Assembly (NCBI GenBank): GCA_964445085.1
Contig: CAYUJV010000034.1
Location: forward strand, 1 to 26,375
Reading direction: 5' to 3'
Length of the DNA stretch: 26,375 nt
Source: Thiobacter sp964445085
GTDB lineage: Bacteria > Pseudomonadota > Gammaproteobacteria > Burkholderiales > Thiobacteraceae
This document shows positions 14,000-21,234 of the stretch, in pieces (positions within the stretch are counted from its first letter, which is position 1; each line of letters begins with the position of its first letter). Both the position numbers and the translations under genes were made by a program. The notes under the pieces are model-generated. The model did not search any database. It saw only the letters and a list, made by a program, of their open reading frames with translations, and was not told the DNA's origin.

Positions 14000-15343
14000 A
14001 TGAAGAAATCTCTGCATGCCCTTGTTGCACCCCTCCTGCCCCTTGTGTTGGGCGCGGTCGCCTTCCTGCCGGCGGCGGCCGCCCACGCCGGCGTCGACAT
14101 TCAGCACTGGCAGGCGAAAAGCGGCGCCAAGGTGCTGTTCGTGGAGAACCACGACCTGCCGATGCTGGACGTCGCGGTATGGTTCGATGCCGGCAGCCGC
14201 CGCGACACGCCGGAGAAGTCCGGCCGCGCGGCGCTGGTAGCGGACACGATGCAGCGCGGCGCGGGCGGCATGAGCGAGGAAGAGATCGCCAAGCGCCTGG
14301 CCGACGTCGGCGCGCAGATGGGCTCGTCCTTCGACCGCGACCGCGCCGGCTACTCGCTGCGCACCCTGTCGAGCGCGCGCGAGCGCGACCAGGCCCTGGG
14401 CGTGATGGCGGCAGTGCTGCAGAAGCCCGACTTTCCGCAAGCGGTGGTGGCGCGGGAGAAGCAGCGGCTGATCGCGGCGCTGAAGGAGGCCGAGACCAAG
14501 CCGGAAGCGATCGCGGAGAAGGCGTTCTACAAGGCGGTGTACGGCGACCATCCCTATGCCCTGCCGGAGGATGGCGACGTGGCGACCGTTGCGCCCCTCG
14601 CGCGCGACGACCTGGTCGACTTTTACCAGCAGCACTACGGCGCCGCGCGCGCGGTGGTGGTGATGATCGGCGACCTGACGCGGGACGAGGCGGCGGCCAT
14701 TGCCGAGCGCCTCACCGCGGGATTGCCGGCGGAGGCGGCCGGCGCGGCCGGGGAGCCGGCGATTCCGGCGCCCGCGGGGCAGACGGTGCGCATTCCCCAT
14801 CCGGCGAGCCAGGCGCACATCCTCATGGGCGAGCCGGGAATGCGGCGCATCGATCCGGATTACTTTCCGCTGCTGGTGGGCAACTATGTGCTGGGCGGCG
14901 GCGGCTTCGACTCGCGCATCCTGAACGAAATCCGCCAGAAGCGCGGCCTCGCCTACAGCGCCTACAGCTACTTCCTGCCGTACCAGCAGCGCGGACCGTT
15001 CCAGATCGGCGTGCAGACCAAGAAGGACGACGCCGAGGCGGCGCTCAAGGTGCTGCGCGAGACCGTGGCGCGCTTCGTCAAGGACGGCCCGACCGAGGCC
15101 GAGCTGCAGCAGGCCAAGAACAACATCGTGCTGGGTTTCCCGCTGCGGATCGACAGCAACCGCAAGATCCTGGATTTTCTCGGCGTGATCGGCTTCTACG
15201 ACCTGCCCCTGACCTGGCTCGACGACTACCCGAAGGCGGTGGCCAAGGTGACCGTGGCCGAGGTGCGCGACGCCTTCCGGCGCCGGGTCAATCCCGACCA
15301 GCTGATCACGGTGATCGTCGGTGGGCCCGCGCCAAAGAGCTAA
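14000..15343 (+). CDS. M16-family peptidase-like protein, non-catalytic partner
   Basis: The 447-residue product has a clear signal peptide (MKKSLHALVAPLLPLVLG, cleavage near AHA-G around residue 31), then two M16-like domains. At the place where the zinc motif should be it reads SGRAALVADTM, so the HxxEH ligands are missing and the subunit should not be catalytic. It keeps the R-x3-R-G-L-A-Y-S-type segment (QKRGLAYSAYSYF) that helps substrate binding in the non-catalytic half of M16B heterodimers. It follows the active M16 gene in the same operon and overlaps the probable rsmD start by 23 bases. Confidence 0.93.
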   Translation: MKKSLHALVAPLLPLVLGAVAFLPAAAAHAGVDIQHWQAKSGAKVLFVENHDLPMLDVAVWFDAGSRRDTPEKSGRAALVADTMQRGAGGMSEEEIAKRLADVGAQMGSSFDRDRAGYSLRTLSSARERDQALGVMAAVLQKPDFPQAVVAREKQRLIAALKEAETKPEAIAEKAFYKAVYGDHPYALPEDGDVATVAPLARDDLVDFYQQHYGAARAVVVMIGDLTRDEAAAIAERLTAGLPAEAAGAAGEPAIPAPAGQTVRIPHPASQAHILMGEPGMRRIDPDYFPLLVGNYVLGGGGFDSRILNEIRQKRGLAYSAYSYFLPYQQRGPFQIGVQTKKDDAEAALKVLRETVARFVKDGPTEAELQQAKNNIVLGFPLRIDSNRKILDFLGVIGFYDLPLTWLDDYPKAVAKVTVAEVRDAFRRRVNPDQLITVIVGGPAPKS

Positions 15344-15920
15344 GAGCCGTCCGGGCGGGCAGCCCGCAGCCGCAGCCGCGAACCGGGTCCGCATCATCGG
15401 CGGCGAGTGGCGCAGCCGCATCCTGAGCTTTCCCGATTCCGCAGGCCTGCGCCCGACCGCGGACCGGGTGCGCGAGACGGTGTTCAACTGGCTGGGGCAG
15501 ACGCTGGAAGGCAAGCGCTGCCTCGACCTGTTCGCCGGCAGCGGGGCGCTGGGCTTCGAGGCGCTATCCCGGCACGCGCAGCACGTCACCCTGGTGGAGA
15601 AGAATCCGCGGGTGCATGCCGCGCTGAAGGAGAATGCCGCCCGGCTCGGTGCGCAGCGACTGCTCCTGGTCAACGCCGATGGTCTGTCGTGGCTGCAGCA
15701 GGATCGCGGCGTGTATGATGTGATCTTCCTCGATCCGCCCTTCGCCGCCGACCTGTTGCCGCGGCTGTGGCCCCTGCTGCCGGAGCGGCTGGCGGCGGAC
15801 GGCGCGGTCTACCTCGAAAGCGGCGCGCCGCTGGCCGTGCCGGCGGGCTGGACGCTGTGGCGCAGCGGACGGGCGGGCGCGGTTCATTACGGCTTGGCCA
15901 AACGGGAAACCCATGAATAA
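15321..15920 (+). CDS. rsmD: 16S rRNA (guanine(966)-N(2))-methyltransferase RsmD
   Basis: RsmD methylates G966 of 16S rRNA during 30S assembly using S-adenosylmethionine. The 199-residue product carries the N-terminal VRIIGGEWRSR segment. The SAM-binding motif DLFAGSGALGFEALSR and the catalytic DPPF motif follow. The start is taken as GTG at 15321, inside the end of the upstream M16 gene, because no other standard start codon precedes the conserved N-terminus. The first ~20 residues are Arg/Pro/Ala-rich and probably not conserved. Its end overlaps the coaD start by eight bases. Identity is firm, but the exact start is uncertain. Confidence 0.94.
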   Translation: MGPRQRAKSRPGGQPAAAAANRVRIIGGEWRSRILSFPDSAGLRPTADRVRETVFNWLGQTLEGKRCLDLFAGSGALGFEALSRHAQHVTLVEKNPRVHAALKENAARLGAQRLLLVNADGLSWLQQDRGVYDVIFLDPPFAADLLPRLWPLLPERLAADGAVYLESGAPLAVPAGWTLWRSGRAGAVHYGLAKRETHE

Positions 15921-16392
15921 GAAAATCGTCTACCCCGGCAGTTTCGATCCCATCACCCGCGGCCACGAGGACCTCGTGCGCCGCGCCGCCAGGCTGTTCG
16001 ACGAGGTGATCGTCGGCATCGCCGAGAGCCCGAACAAGCAGCCCTTCTTCAGCCTCGACGAGCGGGTGGACATGGCGCGCCAGGTGCTCGCGGACGTCCC
16101 GGGGGTGAAGGTGGAGGGCTTTTCCGGGCTGCTGATGAAGTTCCTGGCGGAGCAGGGCGCCACCGTGGTGCTGCGCGGCCTGCGCGCGGTGTCGGACTTC
16201 GAATACGAGCTGCAGCTGGCGGGCATGAACCGCAAGCTCAACCCCGAGGTCGAAACCCTGTTCCTGACGCCGGCGGAGCAGTACATGTTCGTGTCGGCCT
16301 CCCTGGTGCGGGAAATCGCCCGGCTGGGCGGGGATGTGAGCGAATTCGTGCATCCCTTGATTAATTCGCGCCTCAGTGCCAAAATGCGCTGA
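15913..16392 (+). CDS. coaD: Phosphopantetheine adenylyltransferase CoaD
   Basis: CoaD catalyses the penultimate step of coenzyme A synthesis, joining ATP and 4'-phosphopantetheine to give dephospho-CoA. The 159-residue product has the nucleotidyltransferase N-terminus YPGSFDPITRGHEDL, including the TxGH motif. It also has FVSASLVREIA, a variant of the family's ISSTxVRE segment. Length is standard. It overlaps rsmD by eight bases, and the rsmD-coaD pair is conserved in proteobacteria. The ferredoxin gene starts 35 bases downstream. Confidence 0.97.
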   Translation: MNKKIVYPGSFDPITRGHEDLVRRAARLFDEVIVGIAESPNKQPFFSLDERVDMARQVLADVPGVKVEGFSGLLMKFLAEQGATVVLRGLRAVSDFEYELQLAGMNRKLNPEVETLFLTPAEQYMFVSASLVREIARLGGDVSEFVHPLINSRLSAKMR

Positions 16393-16427
16393 ATATTAGC
16401 GAATTCTCATATTTGGGAAGCGAAGCG

Positions 16428-16685
16428 ATGTCTCTGAAGATCACCGACGAATGCATCAACTGCGACGTGTGCGAGCCCGAGTGCCCGAACGGCGCCATCT
16501 CCCAGGGCCCGGACGTCTACGTCATCGACCCCAACCTGTGCACCGAGTGCGTCGGCCACTACGACACGCCGCAGTGCATCGAGGTGTGCCCGGTGGACTG
16601 CATCATCACCGGCGTCGAAGAGTCGAAGGAAGTGCTGCACGAGCGCTACCTCATCATCAGCGGGCAGAAGGCGGCTTCGGCCTAA
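16428..16685 (+). CDS. YfhL-type 2[4Fe-4S] ferredoxin
   Basis: This is a small cytoplasmic electron carrier with two [4Fe-4S] clusters. The 85-residue product has C9-x2-C12-x2-C15-x3-C19-P for one cluster and C38-x2-C41-x8-C50-x3-C54-P plus C58 for the second. The eight-residue insertion between the second and third cysteines is the mark of the Alvin/YfhL ferredoxin group. The start at ATG 16428 is preferred over an upstream in-frame TTG because a GGGAAGCGAAG purine stretch precedes it and MSLKITDEC is the standard N-terminus. It follows coaD, a common arrangement in betaproteobacteria, and ends at a good terminator. Its redox partner is not visible here. Confidence 0.94.
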   Translation: MSLKITDECINCDVCEPECPNGAISQGPDVYVIDPNLCTECVGHYDTPQCIEVCPVDCIITGVEESKEVLHERYLIISGQKAASA

Positions 16686-16709
16686 TCCGGTTTCAGCAAT
16701 TTGAACGAC

Positions 16710-16737
16710 AAGGGCGGAGGATTCTTCCGCCCTTTTT
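16710..16737 (+). terminator. Intrinsic terminator after the ferredoxin gene
   Basis: A perfect 9-base stem AAGGGCGGA (16710-16718) with TCCGCCCTT (16726-16734) and a 7-base loop leads into a T run ending at 16737. It lies 24 bases after the ferredoxin stop and closes the rsmD-coaD-ferredoxin transcript. Confidence 0.9.
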
Positions 16738-16761
16738 GTTTGCCCGTTACCATCCCCATCC

Positions 16762-17151
16762 ATGAAAGCCGAATTGCAAGCCGTGCGCATCGACAAGTGG
16801 CTGTGGGCCGCGCGCTTCTACAAGACGCGCAGCCTCGCCACCGAGGCCGTGGACGGCGGCAAGGTGAAGGTCAACGGCCAGCGCGTGAAGCCGGCCAAGG
16901 AAGTGCGCGTGGGCGACGCGGTGGAAGTGCACGTCGGCGAGTATGTGTGGGAGCTGGCGGTGACGGCGCTGGCCGAGCGGCGCGGTTCCGCGGAGGTGGC
17001 GCGCACGCTGTACGCCGAGAGCGAAGCCAGCCAGGCGCGGCGGCAGGCCCAGATCGCGGCGCGCAAGGTGTACATGGAGCCGGCAGCCGAGATGCACGGG
17101 CGGCCGACCAAGAAGGACCGGCGCGCCATGCGGCGCTTCGTTGGGGAGTGA
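16762..17151 (+). CDS. hslR: S4-domain RNA-binding protein, heat shock protein 15 (Hsp15/HslR)
   Basis: Hsp15 binds stalled free 50S subunits carrying nascent chains and helps recycle them. The 129-residue product starts with a clear S4 RNA-binding domain: RIDKWLWAARFYKTRSLATEAV, then GKVKVNGQRVKPAKEVRVGD. A basic C-terminal region with GRPTKKDRRAMRRF follows, as in other Hsp15 proteins. Length is typical. The gene starts 25 bases after a terminator, so it should have its own promoter, but none was found with confidence. A CCCCAT near the ATG is too close to be a sigma-32 -10. It ends just before a palindromic repeat and terminator. Confidence 0.92.
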   Translation: MKAELQAVRIDKWLWAARFYKTRSLATEAVDGGKVKVNGQRVKPAKEVRVGDAVEVHVGEYVWELAVTALAERRGSAEVARTLYAESEASQARRQAQIAARKVYMEPAAEMHGRPTKKDRRAMRRFVGE

Positions 17152-17162
17152 TACCCCGGCGC

Positions 17163-17222
17163 GCCCTCACCCCCGGCCGCTCTCCCCGGGGCAGAGGGGT
17201 GAGCGGCAGCGCGGGTGAGGGC
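17163..17222. repeat. REP-like nested palindrome after hslR
   Basis: Outer arms GCCCTCACCC (17163-17172) and GGGTGAGGGC (17213-17222) are perfect 10-base inverted repeats. Inner arms GCCGCTC (17176-17182) and GAGCGGC (17201-17207) nest inside. The left half matches the repeat inside ccoQ (1592-1612). A CCCTCTCCC-like remnant (about 17258-17284) follows the terminator, suggesting a second, decayed unit. Confidence 0.8.
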
Positions 17223-17224
17223 AA

Positions 17225-17256
17225 ACAAAAAAGGCGGGTCGCCCCGCCTTTTTTGT
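17225..17256. terminator. Bidirectional terminator between hslR and the dynamin-like gene
   Basis: ACAAAAAAGGCGGG (17225-17238) pairs perfectly with CCCGCCTTTTTTGT (17243-17256) around a 4-base loop. It is a 14-base stem with A and T runs on both sides, suited to stopping transcription of both convergent genes. It sits between two repeat units. Confidence 0.93.
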
Positions 17257-17288
17257 CCCCTCTCCCCCACAAGGGAAGAGAGGGATGG

Positions 17289-17307
17289 AGCCTCGCTGCG
17301 CGAGGCT
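17289..17307 (-). repeat. Short hairpin at the 3' end of the dynamin-like gene
   Basis: AGCCTCGC (17289-17296) and GCGAGGCT (17300-17307) form a perfect 8-base stem with a 3-base loop, starting five bases past the stop codon on the minus strand. There is no T run, so it may protect the transcript end rather than terminate it (inference). Confidence 0.6.
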
Positions 17308-17311
17308 TGTC

Positions 17312-19270
17312 CTAGGCCCAGGCCTGCGCCTCCGCGTTGGCGTCGATGGCCAGCGCCTCGGTCAGGGTGTTGTGCATGTCGTTGAGCGCTTCGAGCTGGT
17401 CGAGGATGGTGTGCTCCATCTGTTCCAGTTCGGCGATGCGGTCTTCCAGGGTGTCGGTGGCCTTGTGGATGCGCTTGATGCTCTCCAGGCGGCGGCGCAA
17501 CTGCAGCTGGTGTTCGCGCACCTGGGTTTCCATCGGCGCCATCACCGCCTTCAGCCAGTTCTCCACGTCGCGGTTGGCGATCTCGTACACGTGCACCACG
17601 CGCGCGGCCACGGTTTCGAAGAACTTCGCCGTCAGGCTGAAACGCTCCGAGGCGTACACGGTCACCGTGCCGAAGTGCTCGTTGTAGGCCTTCTCCAGCT
17701 TCGCCAGTTCCTTGGTGTATTTCAGGGTGGAAAATGGCGCGGGGCTGGCGGACTTGAGGCCGTGCTCGTCGGCGAATTTCCTGTACATCGCCTCCATCAT
17801 CTGCTTGATCTCTTCGATCTGCTCGGAAGCCTTGCCGATGTTGCCGGAGGTGTCCTTGAAGAACTTGTTCATGGCATCGCGGATGCCCTTGGTGAACTTG
17901 CTCTTCACCATCTGGGTGCGGATGTCCTTGATCTCGGCCTTGAGCGAATCCATGCCCAGATGGCTGAACAGGATGTTGGTGTGGTGCGAGAACACCGAGC
18001 GCAGGGCCTGGAAGCGCTGCAGGCCCTTCTCGAAGTCCTGCTTGTCCTCCTGCACCTTGGCCATCATGTGCTCGATCACGTCCTGGTTCTTGCCGCGCAG
18101 GCCCTTGAGCTCGGAGAGCTGCTCGCGCACCCCGGACAGGCGGCCGCGCAGGATGCTGCCGGTGGACGCGATCATGTCCTCCAGATCGCTCTGGGTGTTG
18201 TCGCGCACGATTTCCTGCTTGGACGGGATGAGCTCGTCGGACAGCGCCTTCTCCAGATCCGGCAGGCGGCTCTTGAGCAGCAGTTCGGGATCGTGGTTGA
18301 CCTTGGCGAGCAGGCCCTTCTGCGCCGACACGGGAAACACCTGCGACGGATCCAGGGCCAGCAGCTGCGCCGTGGTCTCGACCTGGTGCCGGATCTCGTT
18401 CTCGACCGCTTCCGGCCCCTTGAGCTCGTCCCACATGCTGTCGATCTTGTTCAGCACCACCAGGCGGCCCTTCTGCCGGCCCTGGGTGTTGCCGATGTGG
18501 TTGCGCCAGACCTCGATGTCGCTCTTGGTCACGCCGGTGTCGGCGGCGAGGATGAACAGGATCGCATGGGCGTTGGGCAGCATGTTCAGCGTCAGTTCCG
18601 GCTCGGTACCGATCGCGTTCAGGCCCGGGGTGTCGAGGATCACCAGGCCCTGCTCCAGCAGCGGATGCGGGAAGTTGATGATGGCGTGGCGCCAGGCGGG
18701 AATGTCCACCGTGCCGTCCTCGTGCACGGTGAGCACGTTGTCCTCGTCCTCGCTGTGGTACAGGCCGTAGCGCTCGGCTTCCTCCACCGGCACGCGCTTG
18801 GTCAGCGACACCTGCTGCAGCGCCGCGATCATGCCCTCGCTGGAATCGATGTCCAGCGGGAAGACCTTCCATTCGTCGCCGTAGCGCTTGTATTCAGTGG
18901 TGGTGGTGTCGGTGGCGCGGGTCTCGATCGGCAGCAGCATGATGCAGGGGTCGCGTGCCTCGTCGTACATCAGCTCGGTCGGGCACATGGTGGTGCGCCC
19001 GGCGCTGGAAGGCAGCAGCCGCTGCCTGTAGTCGGCGAAGAAGATGGCGTTGATCAGCTCGGACTTGCCGCGGGAGAACTCGGCGACGAAGGCCACGTTG
19101 AGCTTGTCGTCCTTGAGCCGGTCGAGAATGTGCTGGATGCGCAGGTCGATCTGGGCATCGGTGAGATCCTGCTCGGACAGCCACTTGCGCAGATGGCTCA
19201 CGGCATCGGTCAGCTGCTCGCGCCAGGCGCTGTAGGCTTGGAAATGGGCGACGAGATTGGTGTTGGTCAT
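17312..19270 (-). CDS. Bacterial dynamin-like GTPase
   Basis: Bacterial dynamin-like proteins are large GTPases that act on membranes; roles reported for family members include membrane fusion or repair and phage defence. The 652-residue product has a GTPase domain with a P-loop AEFSRGKS (residues 63-70), switch I in TTMCPTEL (about 93-100), DTPG at 213-216 and NKID at 274-277. A long helical region follows, with a likely coiled coil at about 575-645. The first P-loop residue is Ala rather than the usual Gly. No clear transmembrane paddle is visible. The ATG at 19270 follows a GGAGGGA ribosome site. It is monocistronic, with promoter-proximal palindromes upstream and a bidirectional terminator downstream. 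The cellular role here is unknown. Confidence 0.87.
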   Translation of the reverse strand: MTNTNLVAHFQAYSAWREQLTDAVSHLRKWLSEQDLTDAQIDLRIQHILDRLKDDKLNVAFVAEFSRGKSELINAIFFADYRQRLLPSSAGRTTMCPTELMYDEARDPCIMLLPIETRATDTTTTEYKRYGDEWKVFPLDIDSSEGMIAALQQVSLTKRVPVEEAERYGLYHSEDEDNVLTVHEDGTVDIPAWRHAIINFPHPLLEQGLVILDTPGLNAIGTEPELTLNMLPNAHAILFILAADTGVTKSDIEVWRNHIGNTQGRQKGRLVVLNKIDSMWDELKGPEAVENEIRHQVETTAQLLALDPSQVFPVSAQKGLLAKVNHDPELLLKSRLPDLEKALSDELIPSKQEIVRDNTQSDLEDMIASTGSILRGRLSGVREQLSELKGLRGKNQDVIEHMMAKVQEDKQDFEKGLQRFQALRSVFSHHTNILFSHLGMDSLKAEIKDIRTQMVKSKFTKGIRDAMNKFFKDTSGNIGKASEQIEEIKQMMEAMYRKFADEHGLKSASPAPFSTLKYTKELAKLEKAYNEHFGTVTVYASERFSLTAKFFETVAARVVHVYEIANRDVENWLKAVMAPMETQVREHQLQLRRRLESIKRIHKATDTLEDRIAELEQMEHTILDQLEALNDMHNTLTEALAIDANAEAQAWA

Positions 19271-19323
19271 GCTCCCTCCGGGCGGTCTCGGCGGCCGGGT
19301 GGTGGCCCGATCGCATCCGTTTG

Positions 19324-19385
19324 CGGCATCTTTCGTGATGCCGTTCCAGTAGCGGCTACTGTAGCACGAAGATACGTAAAAACAA
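19324..19385 (-). promoter_or_regulatory. Promoter with inverted repeats upstream of the dynamin-like gene
   Basis: On the minus strand TTGTTT (complement of 19380-19385) and TACAGT (complement of 19358-19363) are 16 bases apart, with a TGC extended -10. A perfect 7-base-arm inverted repeat CAGTAGC-G-GCTACTG (19347-19361) overlaps the -10 and start region. A second perfect one, CGGCATC and GATGCCG with a 6-base loop (19324-19343), lies in the leader. These could be operator and leader hairpin. The rest of the 19271-19479 gap shows nothing else I can name. Confidence 0.5.
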
Positions 19386-19479
19386 CAGGGTTACGGCCGA
19401 TTCTTCATGCGGACTGCAGTACGGCAGATGCCCCCGTCATTAGCGGCGCGGCGGGCGGAAGCTTGAGCCGGCGCGGGAT

Positions 19480-20304
19480 TCAGCGCTGGCAGCGCGGGCA
19501 GTAGAAGGTCGAGCGCTGGCCCTGGCGGATCTGCCGGATCGGTCCGCCGCAGGTCCGGCACGCCTCGCCGGTGCGGCCGTAGACGAAATACTGCTGCTGG
19601 AAATAACCCGGTTCGCCGTCGGCACCGACGAAATCGCGCAGGCTGCTGCCGCCGGCCCTGATTGCGCGGCGCAGCGTGTGCCTGACCGCGGCGACCAGGC
19701 GCGCGCAGCGTTCGCGGCCGAGGCGGCGCGCCGGCAGCCGGGGATTGATGCCGGCCTCGAACAGGGCCTCGTTTGCATAGATGTTGCCCACGCCCACCAC
19801 CAGGTGCGCATCCATCAGCACCGGCTTGATGGCCGCGCTGCGCCTGCGGGTGTGCGCGTACAGGAAGTCGCCGGTGAAGGCCTCCGACAGCGGCTCCACG
19901 CCGAGGTGGTCGAGCAGCGGATGGCGCGCCGCGTTGCCACCCACCCACAGCACCGCGCCGAAGCGGCGCGGATCGCGCAGGCGCAGCGCGCGTCCGTCGG
20001 CGAGCGCCAGTTCGAAGTGATCGTAGGGACCGGGCGCGCTGTCCGCCGGCACGATGCGCAGGCTGCCGGACATGCCCAGATGCAGGATCAGCCAGCCCGG
20101 CGTCCTGGCCTCGATCCGCAGCAGCAGATACTTGCCGCGGCGGTCGATGCCGGCGATGGTGGCGCCGGACAGGGTGGCCGGAAGCTGTGCCGGGATCGGC
20201 CAGCGCAGGGCCGGGTTGCGCACGATCACGGCGCGGATGGTCTGGCCCGCGACATGGGGGGCGAGGCCGCGGCGGGTGGTTTCGACTTCGGGCAGTTCCG
20301 GCAT
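19480..20304 (-). CDS. mutM: Formamidopyrimidine-DNA glycosylase (Fpg/MutM)
   Basis: MutM removes 8-oxoguanine and other oxidised purines and nicks the abasic site in base-excision repair. The 274-residue product begins MPELPEVETT, giving the catalytic N-terminal proline and adjacent glutamate. It has the RRGKYLLL segment with the conserved lysine, the helix-two-turn-helix segment around VGVGNIYANEALFEAGI, and a C-terminal zinc finger C-x2-C-x16-C-x2-C. Length and motifs are complete. It follows the ABC operon on the same strand, separated by a 46-base gap with a 10-base tandem repeat. In relatives mutM lies near the TPR-lolB-ispE genes, as it does here with the ABC operon between. Confidence 0.97.
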   Translation of the reverse strand: MPELPEVETTRRGLAPHVAGQTIRAVIVRNPALRWPIPAQLPATLSGATIAGIDRRGKYLLLRIEARTPGWLILHLGMSGSLRIVPADSAPGPYDHFELALADGRALRLRDPRRFGAVLWVGGNAARHPLLDHLGVEPLSEAFTGDFLYAHTRRRSAAIKPVLMDAHLVVGVGNIYANEALFEAGINPRLPARRLGRERCARLVAAVRHTLRRAIRAGGSSLRDFVGADGEPGYFQQQYFVYGRTGEACRTCGGPIRQIRQGQRSTFYCPRCQR

Positions 20305-20318
20305 GGCATCGACCGGGG

Positions 20319-20358
20319 GATCAGGGGGGATCCGGGAAGATCAGAGGGAATCAGGGCC
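20319..20358. repeat. Four-copy 10-base tandem repeat between mutM and the DUF4340-like gene
   Basis: Units starting at 20319, 20329, 20339 and 20349 read GATCAGGGGG, GATCCGGGAA, GATCAGAGGG and AATCAGGGCC. The exact 10-base period is close to one helical turn. The last unit contains the stop codon of the DUF4340-like gene on the minus strand. Confidence 0.7.
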
Positions 20359-21229
20359 GGGCGCCGCCGGGCGTGCCCGCTGCCGGCGTGGCCGGATCGA
20401 GCAGGCGCGCGCCGGCGTCGGGGGCGAAGTGGTAGTCCAGTCCTTCGTCCTCGCGCCGCAACACCACCTCGGGTTCGCGCGCGAGCAGCGCGAGATCCAG
20501 CACCTTGCCGCTGGCGAGGATGACGCGCAGCTGCGCCAGCGGCTTGCCGCCGCCGGCCGCGGCCCGGGTCACCGACATCGCCGTGGCCAGCTTCCATTCG
20601 TCGACGAAGCGGTTGAGATCATCGGCCGAGAGCTTGCCGTCGTCCGGCGCGCGCTGCCAGCGGCCGTCCTTGAGGCTGAGCTTCATGCCGGGCAGTTCGA
20701 AGCCGGCGGGGGATTCATCGTCGGCGAGCAGCTTCTTCGCCAGGAAATCCTCCGCCCCGCGCGAGACGTCGACCAGGTACACCGGCGACACCAGATAGAC
20801 ATGGCCGCCGGTCGCGACGTAGAGCTGGTTGGTCAGCGGCTGGCGGCCGCCGATGTCGAAGACCTGCTGTTGCTTCCCCTGGCTGACGCTCACGCGCACG
20901 TAGGGCTTGTCGAGCTCGAATTTCTGCAGGTCCGTGGCTGGCAGGCGCGTTTCGCTCTGGGCCTTCAGCAGTTCGAGGGTCGCGGCAATGCGGTAGCCGT
21001 CGGCACGGGCCTGGAGGGGCGCGCTCATGCGCCACTCGTCGCCGCGCTTCTCCAGCACGATGGCGGGCTTGCCGGCGGGGGTGAGCTCGAGCCGGGTCAC
21101 GCTCCCGGCCTGCAGCGTGGACAGGGCGAACCGCTGCGGTCCGGCCTTCTCCGGCTTCAGCACCAGGAACAGCGCCAGTCCGGCCACGACCAGCGCGAGC
21201 AGGAGGTTGTGCAGCAGGCGCGATTTCAT
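20351..21229 (-). CDS. DUF4340-like membrane-anchored protein of a Gld-type ABC operon
   Basis: No biochemical function is known to me for this family. The 292-residue product has one N-terminal membrane helix (about residues 8-24) and a large soluble, probably periplasmic part of repeated beta-rich modules (LELTPAGKPAIVLEKRGDEWRM is typical). DUF4340 proteins are usually encoded next to GldF/GldG-type ABC genes, as here. The ATG at 21229 starts five bases after the GldG-like stop, so it is the last gene of that operon. The frame is open upstream inside the GldG-like gene, but that is antiframe extension. The C-terminus is Ala/Pro/Gly-rich. Confidence 0.8.
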   Translation of the reverse strand: MKSRLLHNLLLALVVAGLALFLVLKPEKAGPQRFALSTLQAGSVTRLELTPAGKPAIVLEKRGDEWRMSAPLQARADGYRIAATLELLKAQSETRLPATDLQKFELDKPYVRVSVSQGKQQQVFDIGGRQPLTNQLYVATGGHVYLVSPVYLVDVSRGAEDFLAKKLLADDESPAGFELPGMKLSLKDGRWQRAPDDGKLSADDLNRFVDEWKLATAMSVTRAAAGGGKPLAQLRVILASGKVLDLALLAREPEVVLRREDEGLDYHFAPDAGARLLDPATPAAGTPGGARP

Positions 21230-21234
21230 GCCGG

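Noticed and set aside
12473..15673. The upstream part of a 1392-codon minus-strand frame that ends as FtsY
   Set aside because: Only the last 325 residues are FtsY. The rest is antisense to both M16 genes and rsmD and has low-complexity shadow composition, so a giant FtsY fusion is not supported.
16733..16760. CCCCAT before hslR as a sigma-32 promoter -10
   Set aside because: It lies immediately before the ATG, leaving no room for a transcript start and ribosome site, and no CTTGAA lies 13-15 bases upstream.
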